From the NCBI GenBank assembly GCA_021778295.1, contig JAJYCP010000005.1, positions 1-34,046 of the forward strand: 34,046 nucleotides of DNA, given 5' to 3'. The position numbers and the translations under genes are program-made. Below the pieces are notes generated by a model, which had not been told where the DNA came from, searched no databases, and saw only the letters and a program-made list of their open reading frames with translations. Source of the stretch: a bacterium (lineage in GTDB: Bacteria; Patescibacteriota; Minisyncoccia; Phycocordibacterales; Phycocordibacteraceae). The first letter of the stretch is position 1; each line of letters opens with the position of its first letter. Of this stretch, positions 13,285 through 21,625 are shown one piece after another.

Positions 13285-14865
13285 GTGTCCGCACCGCCCT
13301 CAAAACGCGCGCCGAAACAAGCACATCCTACCGCCGACGGTACGGTACCGAGGCACGGGTATGCCAAAACGCTCGCCGCGCAGCCGGTCGGGTCGGGAGC
13401 GGAAATGGTCAGCGTAGAAGCCGATCTCACGCGCGGACTGCACGCTTTCTCGATCGTAGGTCTCGCCGACAAAGCGGTAGAGGAGGCGCGCGACAGGGTA
13501 AGCGCGGCGATACGCCACTGCGGTTACAAACCTCCCAAACAGCACAATAAGCGCATCGTCTTGTCGCTTTCGCCTGCCGATCTGAAGAAAGAGGGTTCGC
13601 ACTATGATCTCGCACTCGCACTCGCATACCTCATTGCGGCAGGCGACCTTGCGGCGCTTCCGGAGGAGATGCTCTGCATCGGGGAACTTGCCCTCGACGG
13701 GACGCTGCAAACGGTGCGCGGCGTTCTTCCGCAAGTGCTTGCCGCAAAGCGCCGTGGCGTAAAGACGGTCTTTGTTCCGCCGGGGAATGCGCGCGAGGCG
13801 CTTCTGGCGGAGGGGAGCGCCGTCTATGCGCCCGCATCGCTCGCGGAACTTTTGCAGCACTTGAAAGGCGAGAAACTCCTGCCGCGCCTTGTGCGCGACC
13901 GACGCATGCTACCGCCGCCGGCCGCCATTGATCTAAGCGATGTGAAGGGTCAGGAAAGCGCGAAGCGTGCGCTCGAAATAGCCGCCACCGGGCGCCATAA
14001 TATCGTTTTCTACGGTCCGCCGGGCACCGGTAAGACCATGCTCGCCCGGGCGCTTCCCGGCATTCTTCCGCCGCTTACCGACGATGAGGTGCTTGAAGTG
14101 ACTGCCATACATTCAACCGCAGGACTCCTTCGGGAGGGTGAAGCGATATACTGGCCCCCGTTTCGCGCGCCGCATCATTCGGTGTCGCATGTGGCCATTG
14201 TAGGCGGCGGTACTTTCCCAAAGGCAGGCGAGGTGACACTTGCGCACAAAGGCGTACTTTTTCTCGACGAATTCCCCGAATTTGAATCCCGTTCGCTCGA
14301 GGCGCTGCGGCAGCCGCTCGAGGATCACATCGTTACCGTCTCACGGGCGCGTGCAACCGTTACTTTCCCGGCCGATTGCATGATCGTCGCGGCAATGAAT
14401 CCTGCGGACACCATTTCGGGCGATGCACGGGTGACCGAGCGCGCTGCGCTCAAACAGGCGCGCCGCATTTCGCGACCTATTATCGATCGGCTCGATCTCT
14501 GGATCGAAGTACCGCTTGTTCCGCACGACACGCTCGCGAAACTTGCACGCGGCGAGCCCTCCGCCCTCGTGCGGGAACGCGTCATCGCGGCGCGCAAGCT
14601 TTCCGAGAAGCGCGGTGGCGCACCGGGAATGACGAATGCCGCGCTTACAAGCCGCGAACTCGATGAGGGAAGTAATTTCAGCGCAGCGGCAAAGGAAGCG
14701 CTTACGAATGCCGCAGCGCGGATGCATCTTTCACCGCGCAGCTACCACCGCACCATGCGCGTTGCGCGCACCATCGCAGATCTCGCCGGCTCGGAGTCCG
14801 TACTACCGGTATACGTCCACGAAGCATTGCAGTATCGTCCGCGCGGGCTGTTTTCATTCGAATAA
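13285..14865 (+). CDS. ComM/YifB family Mg chelatase-like AAA+ ATPase
   Basis: A 526-residue protein of the ComM family. In naturally transformable bacteria ComM is a hexameric helicase that promotes branch migration during integration of taken-up DNA. The N-terminal domain contains [20 protein letters not shown], the family hallmark. The ATPase core has Walker [11 protein letters not shown] and Walker [12 protein letters not shown], followed by AAMNPADT and the C-terminal helical [19 protein letters not shown]. The start is GTG at 13285, with about 20 residues before the conserved region that could be shortened by a later start. Together with the secretion-like operon it is compatible with DNA uptake, but it is found in many bacteria. 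Confidence 0.93.
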   Translation: MSAPPSKRAPKQAHPTADGTVPRHGYAKTLAAQPVGSGAEMVSVEADLTRGLHAFSIVGLADKAVEEARDRVSAAIRHCGYKPPKQHNKRIVLSLSPADLKKEGSHYDLALALAYLIAAGDLAALPEEMLCIGELALDGTLQTVRGVLPQVLAAKRRGVKTVFVPPGNAREALLAEGSAVYAPASLAELLQHLKGEKLLPRLVRDRRMLPPPAAIDLSDVKGQESAKRALEIAATGRHNIVFYGPPGTGKTMLARALPGILPPLTDDEVLEVTAIHSTAGLLREGEAIYWPPFRAPHHSVSHVAIVGGGTFPKAGEVTLAHKGVLFLDEFPEFESRSLEALRQPLEDHIVTVSRARATVTFPADCMIVAAMNPADTISGDARVTERAALKQARRISRPIIDRLDLWIEVPLVPHDTLAKLARGEPSALVRERVIAARKLSEKRGGAPGMTNAALTSRELDEGSNFSAAAKEALTNAAARMHLSPRSYHRTMRVARTIADLAGSESVLPVYVHEALQYRPRGLFSFE

Positions 14866-14872
14866 TAAATAA

Positions 14873-14915
14873 ATGAAAAGCGCCGCGCCGCCAAACGCGC
14901 CGCGCCGCTTTTCAT
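14873..14915. terminator. Bidirectional terminator between comM and the LysM/M23 gene
   Basis: atgaaaagcg (14873-14882) and cgcttttcat form the outer stem, continued inward by GC pairs with two C-C mismatches around a ccaaac region. It lies between two convergent genes and has A and T runs on either side. Confidence 0.8.
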
Positions 14916-14927
14916 CTCAAGACGAAG

Positions 14928-15704
14928 TTATTGCGGGGAACAGATACTGCCGAGCGGACATTGCGCAAATGGATTTTTTGCGCCGCGAACTTCGAAATGA
15001 AGATGCGGACCGGTCGCCATGCCGGTCATACCGACATAGCCGATGATCTGGCCGCCAAGAACCGCCTGTCCCGGCGAAACGATCGCGTGGGTCATGTGGG
15101 CGTAGAGTGTCTCGGTATTGTTATCGTGAGTGATAACGACGTAATTGCCGTAACCGCCGTTCCAGCCGCCGTTGCTCCGCGCCACGATGACAGTCCCGCT
15201 GGCGGCCGCATGAATCGGCGTACCGCGCGGGGCACCGATATCAACCGCGTTCCATCCGTGAATGGATTGCGTGATAACGCCGCCCGGTAACGGATTGTCA
15301 TAATAACCAGGTTGGGCCGGACCGCTACCGCCAAGATAAGGTTCATAGATGACACGCCCTGACGAGAATCGTATTCCCCCGCCGGTTCTGGATACCATCG
15401 GCGTAGAGACTTCGCCTCCCGGAATTATGATCTTCGAGCCGACGACAAGCGGTGTTTCCGGATCAAGACCGTTGAATTGGGCGATTTCGGTCGCATCGGC
15501 GGTGTACTTTTTGGCGATTGACTTCAACGTATCGCCCTTCATGACTATGTGTTCGATTCCGGAAACCGGCAAAATGATAAGCATGTCGCCGGGGTGCACG
15601 TCTCGCGTGCTTTTGAGATTGTTCGCCCATATGATGGTATTCACTGAAACGCCAAACATATTGGCAATTTCAGAGAGTGTATCCCCTGGGCGTACCACAT
15701 ACAC
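14928..15704 (-). CDS. LysM and M23 peptidase-domain protein (start uncertain)
   Basis: Cell-wall hydrolase. Two LysM repeats come first (YVVRPGDTLSEIANMFGV and HIVMKGDTLKSIAKKYTA), each about 45 residues. A lysostaphin-type M23 metallopeptidase domain follows, with IHGWNAVDIGAPRGTP (His149, Asp155), YAHMTH (His203) and GPHLHFEV (His236) as zinc ligands and catalytic residues. LysM binds peptidoglycan and M23 cuts its cross-links. The first standard start codon in frame is GTG at 15704, but it would leave the protein without a signal peptide. The frame stays open upstream to 16106 and encodes a convincing export segment there, so the real protein is probably longer (see the next entry). Confidence 0.9.
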   Translation of the reverse strand: MYVVRPGDTLSEIANMFGVSVNTIIWANNLKSTRDVHPGDMLIILPVSGIEHIVMKGDTLKSIAKKYTADATEIAQFNGLDPETPLVVGSKIIIPGGEVSTPMVSRTGGGIRFSSGRVIYEPYLGGSGPAQPGYYDNPLPGGVITQSIHGWNAVDIGAPRGTPIHAAASGTVIVARSNGGWNGGYGNYVVITHDNNTETLYAHMTHAIVSPGQAVLGGQIIGYVGMTGMATGPHLHFEVRGAKNPFAQCPLGSICSPQ

Positions 15705-16106
15705 AGAAATGCGGTCTGGCGGAGCTACTTTCGAAATATCGGCAATCGTACCGCCCGGGCCGCTGTAGGGAACGAGCGCAGAACCATCGGAAGTCGCAAA
15801 CGCAAGCGGTGCGCCGATATTCGGATCGGTATTTACCGCCGCGACGAGCGCGGGCGTTGAGGCGCTTGGGACGAACGTATTCGTCGCCGCATCCGCGCTT
15901 GAGAACGGCCAAAAAGCATTCGCGCGATTCGGCAGAACCGCTATCGAGAGAGCGACAACCGCGCATCCTGTGATGAGCAGAGCGGCTTGTTCAAGTACCC
16001 GGTATATATCTCGTTTCGTGCACGTCCGCAGCGAATCGGGAGGTTGTGGTTTTGAATCGATAAGGGAAACGAGGGTTACCGGCGGGTCTGCGCATACAAA
16101 AATGGC
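15705..16106 (-). other. Open 5' extension of the LysM/M23 gene without ATG, GTG or TTG
   Basis: The frame of the M23 protein continues upstream for 134 codons before a TAA at 16107-16109. It encodes a basic stretch (TCTKRDIYRVLEQ), a hydrophobic segment (AALLITGCAVVALSIAVL) and a processing-like site (NRANAFWP), which together look like a signal peptide, and then an Ala/Thr/Ser linker. No ATG, GTG or TTG is in frame here. Options are an ATT start at 16103, a frameshift from the neighbouring frame that has an ATG near 16096 (MRRPAGNPRFPY), or a sequence error. An in-frame ATG at 16130 is cut off by the TAA after seven codons. Confidence 0.6.
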
Positions 16107-16132
16107 TTACATACTCCGTATATAAGCCATTT
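16100..16132. terminator. Hairpin between divergent M23 and uvrD genes
   Basis: aaatggctta (16100-16109) pairs with taagccattt (16123-16132), and atac/gtat continue the stem inside. On the minus strand it runs into TTTTTG like a terminator, just before the M23 frame. It may attenuate that gene or insulate the two promoters. It closely resembles the hairpin at 6855-6879. Confidence 0.5.
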
Positions 16133-16241
16133 CTTGAATACTTCCGTATCAGAAGATACCGCCAATCTAACGCAGATTGCCCTCCAAATCAACCCGGGTT
16201 CGGAAGGATTGTGGAAATCGGCAAAATGCTACAGTGCTCAA

Positions 16242-18152
16242 GTGAAATACCTGGAAGGATTAAATGACGCGCAACGCCGCGCGGTTCTCGCTGTGGACGG
16301 TCCGGTATCGGTTCTTGCGGGAGCGGGAAGCGGGAAAACGCGCGTACTCACGACGCGCATCTATCATCTCGTCCGCGAAGGCGTTCCTCCGGAAGAAATA
16401 CTCGCTGTTACATTTACCAATAAAGCCGCGCGGGAGATGCGCGCGCGGGTCCGAGCGATGCTCGGGGAAGAAGATACTGCGGCAGTTCCTCTCATAGCGA
16501 CTTTCCACGGTCTCGGACGCGAGCTTCTCGAATCCTACGGAACCGCGATCGGCATACCGCGTTTTTTCAGCGTCTACGATCGCGATGATTCTGAGAAGGC
16601 GATTGCCGCGGCGCTCAAGGCGCTCGATGTCTCGACAAAAGAGCTCTCCCCGCGCGCAGTGTTGGGCCGCATCTCGCGCCATAAGGGCGAGGGAGTTCAC
16701 GCGCGTGAGTTCTACGAGAAACACGCGCACGGCAGTTTCGGCGCGCGCGTTGTCGCGGAGGCGTGGCTTCGCTATGAGACAACGCTCAAAGAGGAGAAGG
16801 CGCTCGACTTTGACGATCTCATCGCCGTACCGTTGCGGCTTCTTGAAGAACACGCCGACATTCGCGAACGCGCGCAGAACCGCTGGCGCTATATCCACAT
16901 CGACGAGTACCAGGATACGAACGCGCTCCAAGGCCGCCTCGCAGACCTGCTCGCGCAGAGGCACCGGAATCTCTTCGTCGTTGGCGATATCGATCAGACC
17001 ATTTACACGTGGCGCGGAGCGACGATCGAGAATTTGCTGGAGTTTGATACAGCGTATCCCGAGGCGCAGACGATTATTCTTGAACACAATTACCGTTCGA
17101 CGAAAAACTTAGTCGACGCGGCGAATGCGGTCATAGAGAAGAACAAAAATCGCAAGAAAAAATACTCGACGACCGAGAATGCTTCGGGCGAACCGATTGT
17201 CATACACAGTGCGCTTGGCGCCGAAGAGGAAGCGCGCTGGATCGCGGAAAAAATACGGGAACTCTTGCGAAGCGGTACCGCGGCCGAAGAAATCGCGATA
17301 CTTTTCCGTACGAACTTCCAATCGCGCGCACTCGAGGAAGGTCTTTTGAAAGCCGGAGTGCCGTACAAACTTCTCGGCACGCGCTTTTTTGCGCGCAAAG
17401 AAGTGAAAGATGCGCTTGCCTGGATGCGTCTCGCGATGGATACGACGCGCGAAGTCGATAAAATCCGCGCCGCCGCCGCCCCGCCCCGCGGTATCGGTAA
17501 AGTAACGCTCGGCAAGCTCGCGGCGGGACAGCGCTCAGAACTGCGTTCCGGAGAGCTCGCGAAAGTCGAGCAATTTGAACATATCGTTACCGAACTCGCG
17601 CGCGCCACAGACGCACTCGTACCTTCAGAGTTTGTGAAGCTCGTTATCGAAAAAAGCGGTCTGCGCCGCGCGCTCTTGGAGGAGGGAAGCGAGGAAGACC
17701 GCGAACGGTTCGAAAATATCGAGGAGCTTGCTTCAGTCGCCGCGCGCCACGACAGCGCGTCCGGCAAGGGAAGTATCTCTGCGTTTCTTGCGGAAGCCGC
17801 GCTCGCAAGCGATCAGGACGAGATGGATCAGGGCGAGAAAACCGGTGTGACGCTCATGACCGTTCATGCGGCAAAAGGTCTCGAGTTCGACACGGTTTTC
17901 GTAAGCGGCATGGAGGAAGGATTATTCCCGCACCAGGGTATGGGCTCTGAAAACGACCGCGACGAGGAGGAAGAGCGGCGACTTTTTTACGTCGCGATGA
18001 CGCGCGCGAAAACGCGGCTTTTTCTCACGTTTGCCCGTGTGCGCAAGATCTACGGCAGCGATTACGCGGCGGAACCTTCTTCTTTTCTTTCCGATATCGA
18101 TCCCTCCCTCGTTGCCTATGACGGAACGGAAGGGAATGATATCTTTATATAA
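16242..18152 (+). CDS. UvrD/PcrA-family ATP-dependent DNA helicase
   Basis: Superfamily 1A 3'-5' DNA helicase for repair and replication restart. The motifs follow in order: Q-motif LNDAQRRAVL, Walker A LAGAGSGKTR, motif Ia VTFTNKAAREM, motif II IHIDEYQDTN, motif III VVGDIDQTIYTWRGA, motif IV HNYRST, motif V VTLMTVHAAKGLEF and motif VI RRLFYVAMTRAK. GTG at 16242 is chosen because it begins right before the Q-motif and a TACAGT box lies 6 nt upstream. A TTG at 16134 would add 36 residues without family similarity. At 636 residues it is somewhat shorter than UvrD or PcrA, which run to about 720. The next gene starts 20 bp later on the same strand. Confidence 0.94.
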   Translation: MKYLEGLNDAQRRAVLAVDGPVSVLAGAGSGKTRVLTTRIYHLVREGVPPEEILAVTFTNKAAREMRARVRAMLGEEDTAAVPLIATFHGLGRELLESYGTAIGIPRFFSVYDRDDSEKAIAAALKALDVSTKELSPRAVLGRISRHKGEGVHAREFYEKHAHGSFGARVVAEAWLRYETTLKEEKALDFDDLIAVPLRLLEEHADIRERAQNRWRYIHIDEYQDTNALQGRLADLLAQRHRNLFVVGDIDQTIYTWRGATIENLLEFDTAYPEAQTIILEHNYRSTKNLVDAANAVIEKNKNRKKKYSTTENASGEPIVIHSALGAEEEARWIAEKIRELLRSGTAAEEIAILFRTNFQSRALEEGLLKAGVPYKLLGTRFFARKEVKDALAWMRLAMDTTREVDKIRAAAAPPRGIGKVTLGKLAAGQRSELRSGELAKVEQFEHIVTELARATDALVPSEFVKLVIEKSGLRRALLEEGSEEDRERFENIEELASVAARHDSASGKGSISAFLAEAALASDQDEMDQGEKTGVTLMTVHAAKGLEFDTVFVSGMEEGLFPHQGMGSENDRDEEEERRLFYVAMTRAKTRLFLTFARVRKIYGSDYAAEPSSFLSDIDPSLVAYDGTEGNDIFI

Positions 18153-18172
18153 AATCCTCACAGGTTAATCCC

Positions 18173-19753
18173 ATGATTCAGTACTATCTCAGCATCTTCA
18201 TAGCGGGCTTCTCGCTCATGACCGTGGAGATAGTTTCATCGAGAATCGTTGCGCCGATCATCGGCTCCTCGATTTTCACCTGGACCTCGGTTATTGGGAT
18301 AACTCTTCTCGGGCTATCCATAGGAAGTCTCGTGGGGGGAGAAATAGCTGATAAATATCTCAAAGTGTATGGGCAGAAAGTCTTGTCCTTTGCGCTATTA
18401 GTCGCAGCGTTTTCCGTGTATCTCATCGTACCGCTCTCGAGAAACGTGAGCTTCATCCTAAACGAACCGTTTTCTTTGCCCGTATTGTCCCTACTTATAT
18501 GCGGTATGCTATTTCTTTTGCCGGCGCTCTCACTAGGGGTGCTCTCGCCGATAATTTTTAAACTGTACGTCGGGGATATAAAAAATATAGGAAAAAAATA
18601 TGGAGTACTTTCGAGCATCTGGTCGATCGGGAGCATTTTTGGCGTTTTTGTAACGGGATTTTATTTCATATCCGCGATCGGCAGTTCCGGCATCATCTCG
18701 TTGGTATCCGCGACGCTTCTTCTCCTTTTCTACTTCTTCTCCTTCAAGAATCTTGAGCGAAGCTCCCCTCATTTCAAACAACATCTTGCGTTCCTCATCA
18801 TTCTGTCCCTGCTTCTCCCGGTTACTTTTTTTTTTGAAAAAAGACCCCCGCTCCCTTCAAGCATACTCTTTCAAAAAGAGACTGCGTATTATGATTTGCG
18901 CGTGGTTGAGTACGACCTGTTTCCGCAATACGGGGGAAACAGAATACTTTTCCTTGATGCGGATCCCAATAGTGTCCAGACAGAGAAACCTTCAAAAGAA
19001 TTCTACACCGACATCTATCCGGCGTTTTCAGCTCTGTCAGATACGCTCAAAAATATCTACGTCATCGGCGCCGGCGCGTATACCTTACCCATTAATTTGC
19101 GAAAATATTATCCCCACTCGAATATAACCGTTTCAGAAATCGATCCTGAGGTCGAGAAGGTAGGTCGCGCGTATTTTAATGTGGGTAGCTATAACATAAA
19201 GACGGTGATAGGGGATGCGCGGTTAAATTTTTCTCCGGTGCGCAGCACCGGAAAAAAATACGACCTGGTGTTCGGCGATGCGTATAACTCGTTCATCTCC
19301 GTACCGTGGTATCTCATGACGAAGGAATTCTTCTCGGACGTGAAAAACACTCTGAACCCCGGCGGCATTTTCGCGGTCAATTTCATCGGAACGCTCCAAG
19401 GCCCGCAATCGGAAATGTTCGGAAGCGTATACAACACCATGAGAGACGTCTTCCCGAACGACTACATTTTTTCATTCGGGAATACCCCGGGCGAGATACA
19501 AAACATAACGATAGTTGGCGTTAAGAGCGATACCCACTTGAGTTACGGTGTGCTGGTAAAGAAACTAGACACGATCGACCCGACCCATTTTTTGTCGAAG
19601 TCTCTGGTAAACAAGAGCTCGCTACAAAACAGCGCCCTTAGGAAGGACATGATTCTGACCGATAATTTTGCGCCCGTTGACACTATGATGACCGGGCTGA
19701 TGAGCGACTATTTTCCGAAATATCTGCCGCTCTACCGCAAAATGCTACAGTAA
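18173..19753 (+). CDS. Multi-pass membrane protein fused to a spermidine-synthase-like domain
   Basis: A 526-residue protein with about seven to eight transmembrane helices in residues 1-225, starting YLSIFIAGFSLMTVEIVSSR as in the fused MFS/spermidine synthase-like family. A Rossmann-fold methyltransferase or aminopropyltransferase-like domain follows (about 240-480), with VSEIDPEVEKVGRAYF and YDLVFGDAYNSF. The usual GGGDG cofactor loop reads VIGAGAYTLP, so polyamine synthesis cannot be assumed. By eye the gene is more AT-rich than uvrD and rsmA, between which it sits with gaps of 20 and 3 bp. It may have been acquired into this operon. Confidence 0.8.
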   Translation: MIQYYLSIFIAGFSLMTVEIVSSRIVAPIIGSSIFTWTSVIGITLLGLSIGSLVGGEIADKYLKVYGQKVLSFALLVAAFSVYLIVPLSRNVSFILNEPFSLPVLSLLICGMLFLLPALSLGVLSPIIFKLYVGDIKNIGKKYGVLSSIWSIGSIFGVFVTGFYFISAIGSSGIISLVSATLLLLFYFFSFKNLERSSPHFKQHLAFLIILSLLLPVTFFFEKRPPLPSSILFQKETAYYDLRVVEYDLFPQYGGNRILFLDADPNSVQTEKPSKEFYTDIYPAFSALSDTLKNIYVIGAGAYTLPINLRKYYPHSNITVSEIDPEVEKVGRAYFNVGSYNIKTVIGDARLNFSPVRSTGKKYDLVFGDAYNSFISVPWYLMTKEFFSDVKNTLNPGGIFAVNFIGTLQGPQSEMFGSVYNTMRDVFPNDYIFSFGNTPGEIQNITIVGVKSDTHLSYGVLVKKLDTIDPTHFLSKSLVNKSSLQNSALRKDMILTDNFAPVDTMMTGLMSDYFPKYLPLYRKMLQ

Positions 19754-19756
19754 GGC

Positions 19757-20515
19757 ATGGTACGTGCGAAAAAGTCGCTCGGACAGAATTTCCTGATTCA
19801 TCAGCGCGTTGCGGAACGCATCGCGATGACGGCGAAGCTTTCACCGCACGATACGGTGTTTGAGATCGGTCCGGGCACCGGCATGCTCACTAAGGAACTC
19901 CTCAAGCGCGCCCGAAAAGTGATTGCCATCGAAGCCGACGGCGAGCTATTTGAAAAATTGCGTATCGATCTCGCGCGCGAGATCGCAGAGAAACGGCTTG
20001 ATCTCCGGCATGGCGATATACGCGCGTTCGACACCGCCACTCTCCCGAAGGGGTATGTGCTCGTGGCGAACATTCCCTACTACCTCACCGGAGAAATATT
20101 CCGGATGTTTCTCGAGTCGGATGTCCAGCCGCGCTCCTTGACGCTCCTCGTACAAAAAGAAGTCGCCGAGCGTATCGCACGAGCGAAAAAAGAAAGCATT
20201 CTCTCGCTCTCGGTGAAAGTGTATGGCGTTCCGACATACGAATTCACCGTTGTTCGCGGCGCTTTCAAGCCCGCGCCGAAAGTGGATTCTGCCGTGCTCT
20301 CGATTCGGGATATTTCGCGAAAGAATTTTGTAACCCGTAAAGACGAGCTTCTGTTTTTTACGCTCCTGCATGCCGGTTTCGCACACAAGCGAAAATTCGC
20401 GCGGAAGAATATCATTGAGGCGGGATTTCCCGCCGGTGATATTCCGGAGAAAGCGCGTGCTGAAGACCTTTCTCTTGCCGACTGGCTTACACTCCTGCGC
20501 GCGGCAAAAGTATAA
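19757..20515 (+). CDS. rsmA: 16S rRNA (adenine1518/1519-N6) dimethyltransferase
   Basis: Dimethylates two adjacent adenines in the 3'-terminal hairpin of 16S rRNA late in 30S assembly (KsgA). The 252 residues contain KKSLGQNFLIHQ at the N-terminus, the SAM-binding FEIGPGTGMLTKELL (35-49), an acidic loop around IAIEADGEL, the catalytic motif NIPYYLTGEIF, and a C-terminal helical domain with HAGFAHKRKFARKN. It starts 3 bp after the previous stop with a weak aagg before the ATG, so it is probably translated from the same mRNA. A small ccctc/gaggg hairpin follows at about 20545. Confidence 0.96.
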   Translation: MVRAKKSLGQNFLIHQRVAERIAMTAKLSPHDTVFEIGPGTGMLTKELLKRARKVIAIEADGELFEKLRIDLAREIAEKRLDLRHGDIRAFDTATLPKGYVLVANIPYYLTGEIFRMFLESDVQPRSLTLLVQKEVAERIARAKKESILSLSVKVYGVPTYEFTVVRGAFKPAPKVDSAVLSIRDISRKNFVTRKDELLFFTLLHAGFAHKRKFARKNIIEAGFPAGDIPEKARAEDLSLADWLTLLRAAKV

Positions 20516-20587
20516 GGAATAATGCACATATATTGATAGAGGCCCCCTCTTAAAAGGAGGGCTACTGGTATACTGGTACTGCATACT

Positions 20588-21625
20588 ATGGGGAAGATTT
20601 CCGGAACATGGCGGATTGTCGGGGCGACGCTTCTGTCGGCAGTGTTCGTTGTCGGTGCGTATGTGTTCGCGCAGGGTGTCGGAGCGCCGCCGGTCGCCGA
20701 AGCGTCGACGGAAACGGCGCTTCTACAGGCGCTTGCGACGAAAGACTCGAACGGCGACGGTCTTCCGGACTGGGAAAAGGTGCTCTACGGAATTCCGGTG
20801 AATGCCACAACCACCGATTACTTCCACCTCGGCATGACCGACGGCGAGGCGGTTGCCAGAGGCCTCATCGTGCCAACGGCGATTGCTAATATCTCGGCTG
20901 CAACGTCCTCCCCTTCCGCTTCAGACGGTTCTCTCCCGCCGCCGCCTGCAGCAGGGACTATCACCGCCGCTTTCACAAAGAATTTTCTCACGCTCTATCT
21001 CTCCGCAAAACAAGCAAACGGTGGCGCACCTCTGTCCCAGACGGACACGATGACTATCGCTCAGGAGGCATTGAACCAGCTTGCGCAGATGGTAACTGCG
21101 GCACCGAATTTCAAATCGGCGCAGGATCTTACGGTCTCCGGTTCGGGTCCCGACGCGCTCAAGGCTTTCGCGGCGGCGGCCGGAGCGATCTTTGCGAAGA
21201 ACACCAGCAATGCGACCACGAGCGAAATCAATTATTTGAAATATGCGGTTGAAGGCAATGACGCTAGCGCGCTTACGCACATCGCATCGATAGCGAAAGC
21301 GTATCGGGACATAGCCGCCGGACTCGCGGTCCTTCCGGTGCCTGAAGAACTTTCCACCACCGATCTCATGCTCATAAACGCGCTCGCGCGCATAAGCCAG
21401 ATTACGAGTGATTTCACGCGCGCCAACACCGACCCGCTTGCGACCATTCTCGCGCTCAAACAGTACCCGCAGGCAGTACTCGCCTTGAACACGGCATTTA
21501 CCTATATCGGAACAACATATAAAGACGCCGGAATTACGCTTCCCGCCGGCACGCCAGGAGCGTCCTTTGTAAACCTCATCACGGACATCGCGGCGAACCA
21601 GAACGCCGCCTCTTCACAACCATGA
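20588..21625 (+). CDS. Exported protein with EF-hand-like calcium loop
   Basis: A 345-residue protein with an N-terminal hydrophobic segment (about residues 9-30), so it is anchored or secreted. It has a calcium-loop-like sequence KDSNGDGLPDWEKVLYG (52-68) with the DxDGDG spacing seen in EF-hand and thrombospondin type 3 repeats. A Ser/Pro/Ala-rich linker (105-122) and a helical C-terminal domain follow. No specific family is recognised. It opens a four-gene operon, and its stop overlaps the next start (ATGA). TATACT lies about 13 nt before the ATG. It may be an outer component of the membrane apparatus encoded downstream. Confidence 0.75.
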   Translation: MGKISGTWRIVGATLLSAVFVVGAYVFAQGVGAPPVAEASTETALLQALATKDSNGDGLPDWEKVLYGIPVNATTTDYFHLGMTDGEAVARGLIVPTAIANISAATSSPSASDGSLPPPPAAGTITAAFTKNFLTLYLSAKQANGGAPLSQTDTMTIAQEALNQLAQMVTAAPNFKSAQDLTVSGSGPDALKAFAAAAGAIFAKNTSNATTSEINYLKYAVEGNDASALTHIASIAKAYRDIAAGLAVLPVPEELSTTDLMLINALARISQITSDFTRANTDPLATILALKQYPQAVLALNTAFTYIGTTYKDAGITLPAGTPGASFVNLITDIAANQNAASSQP

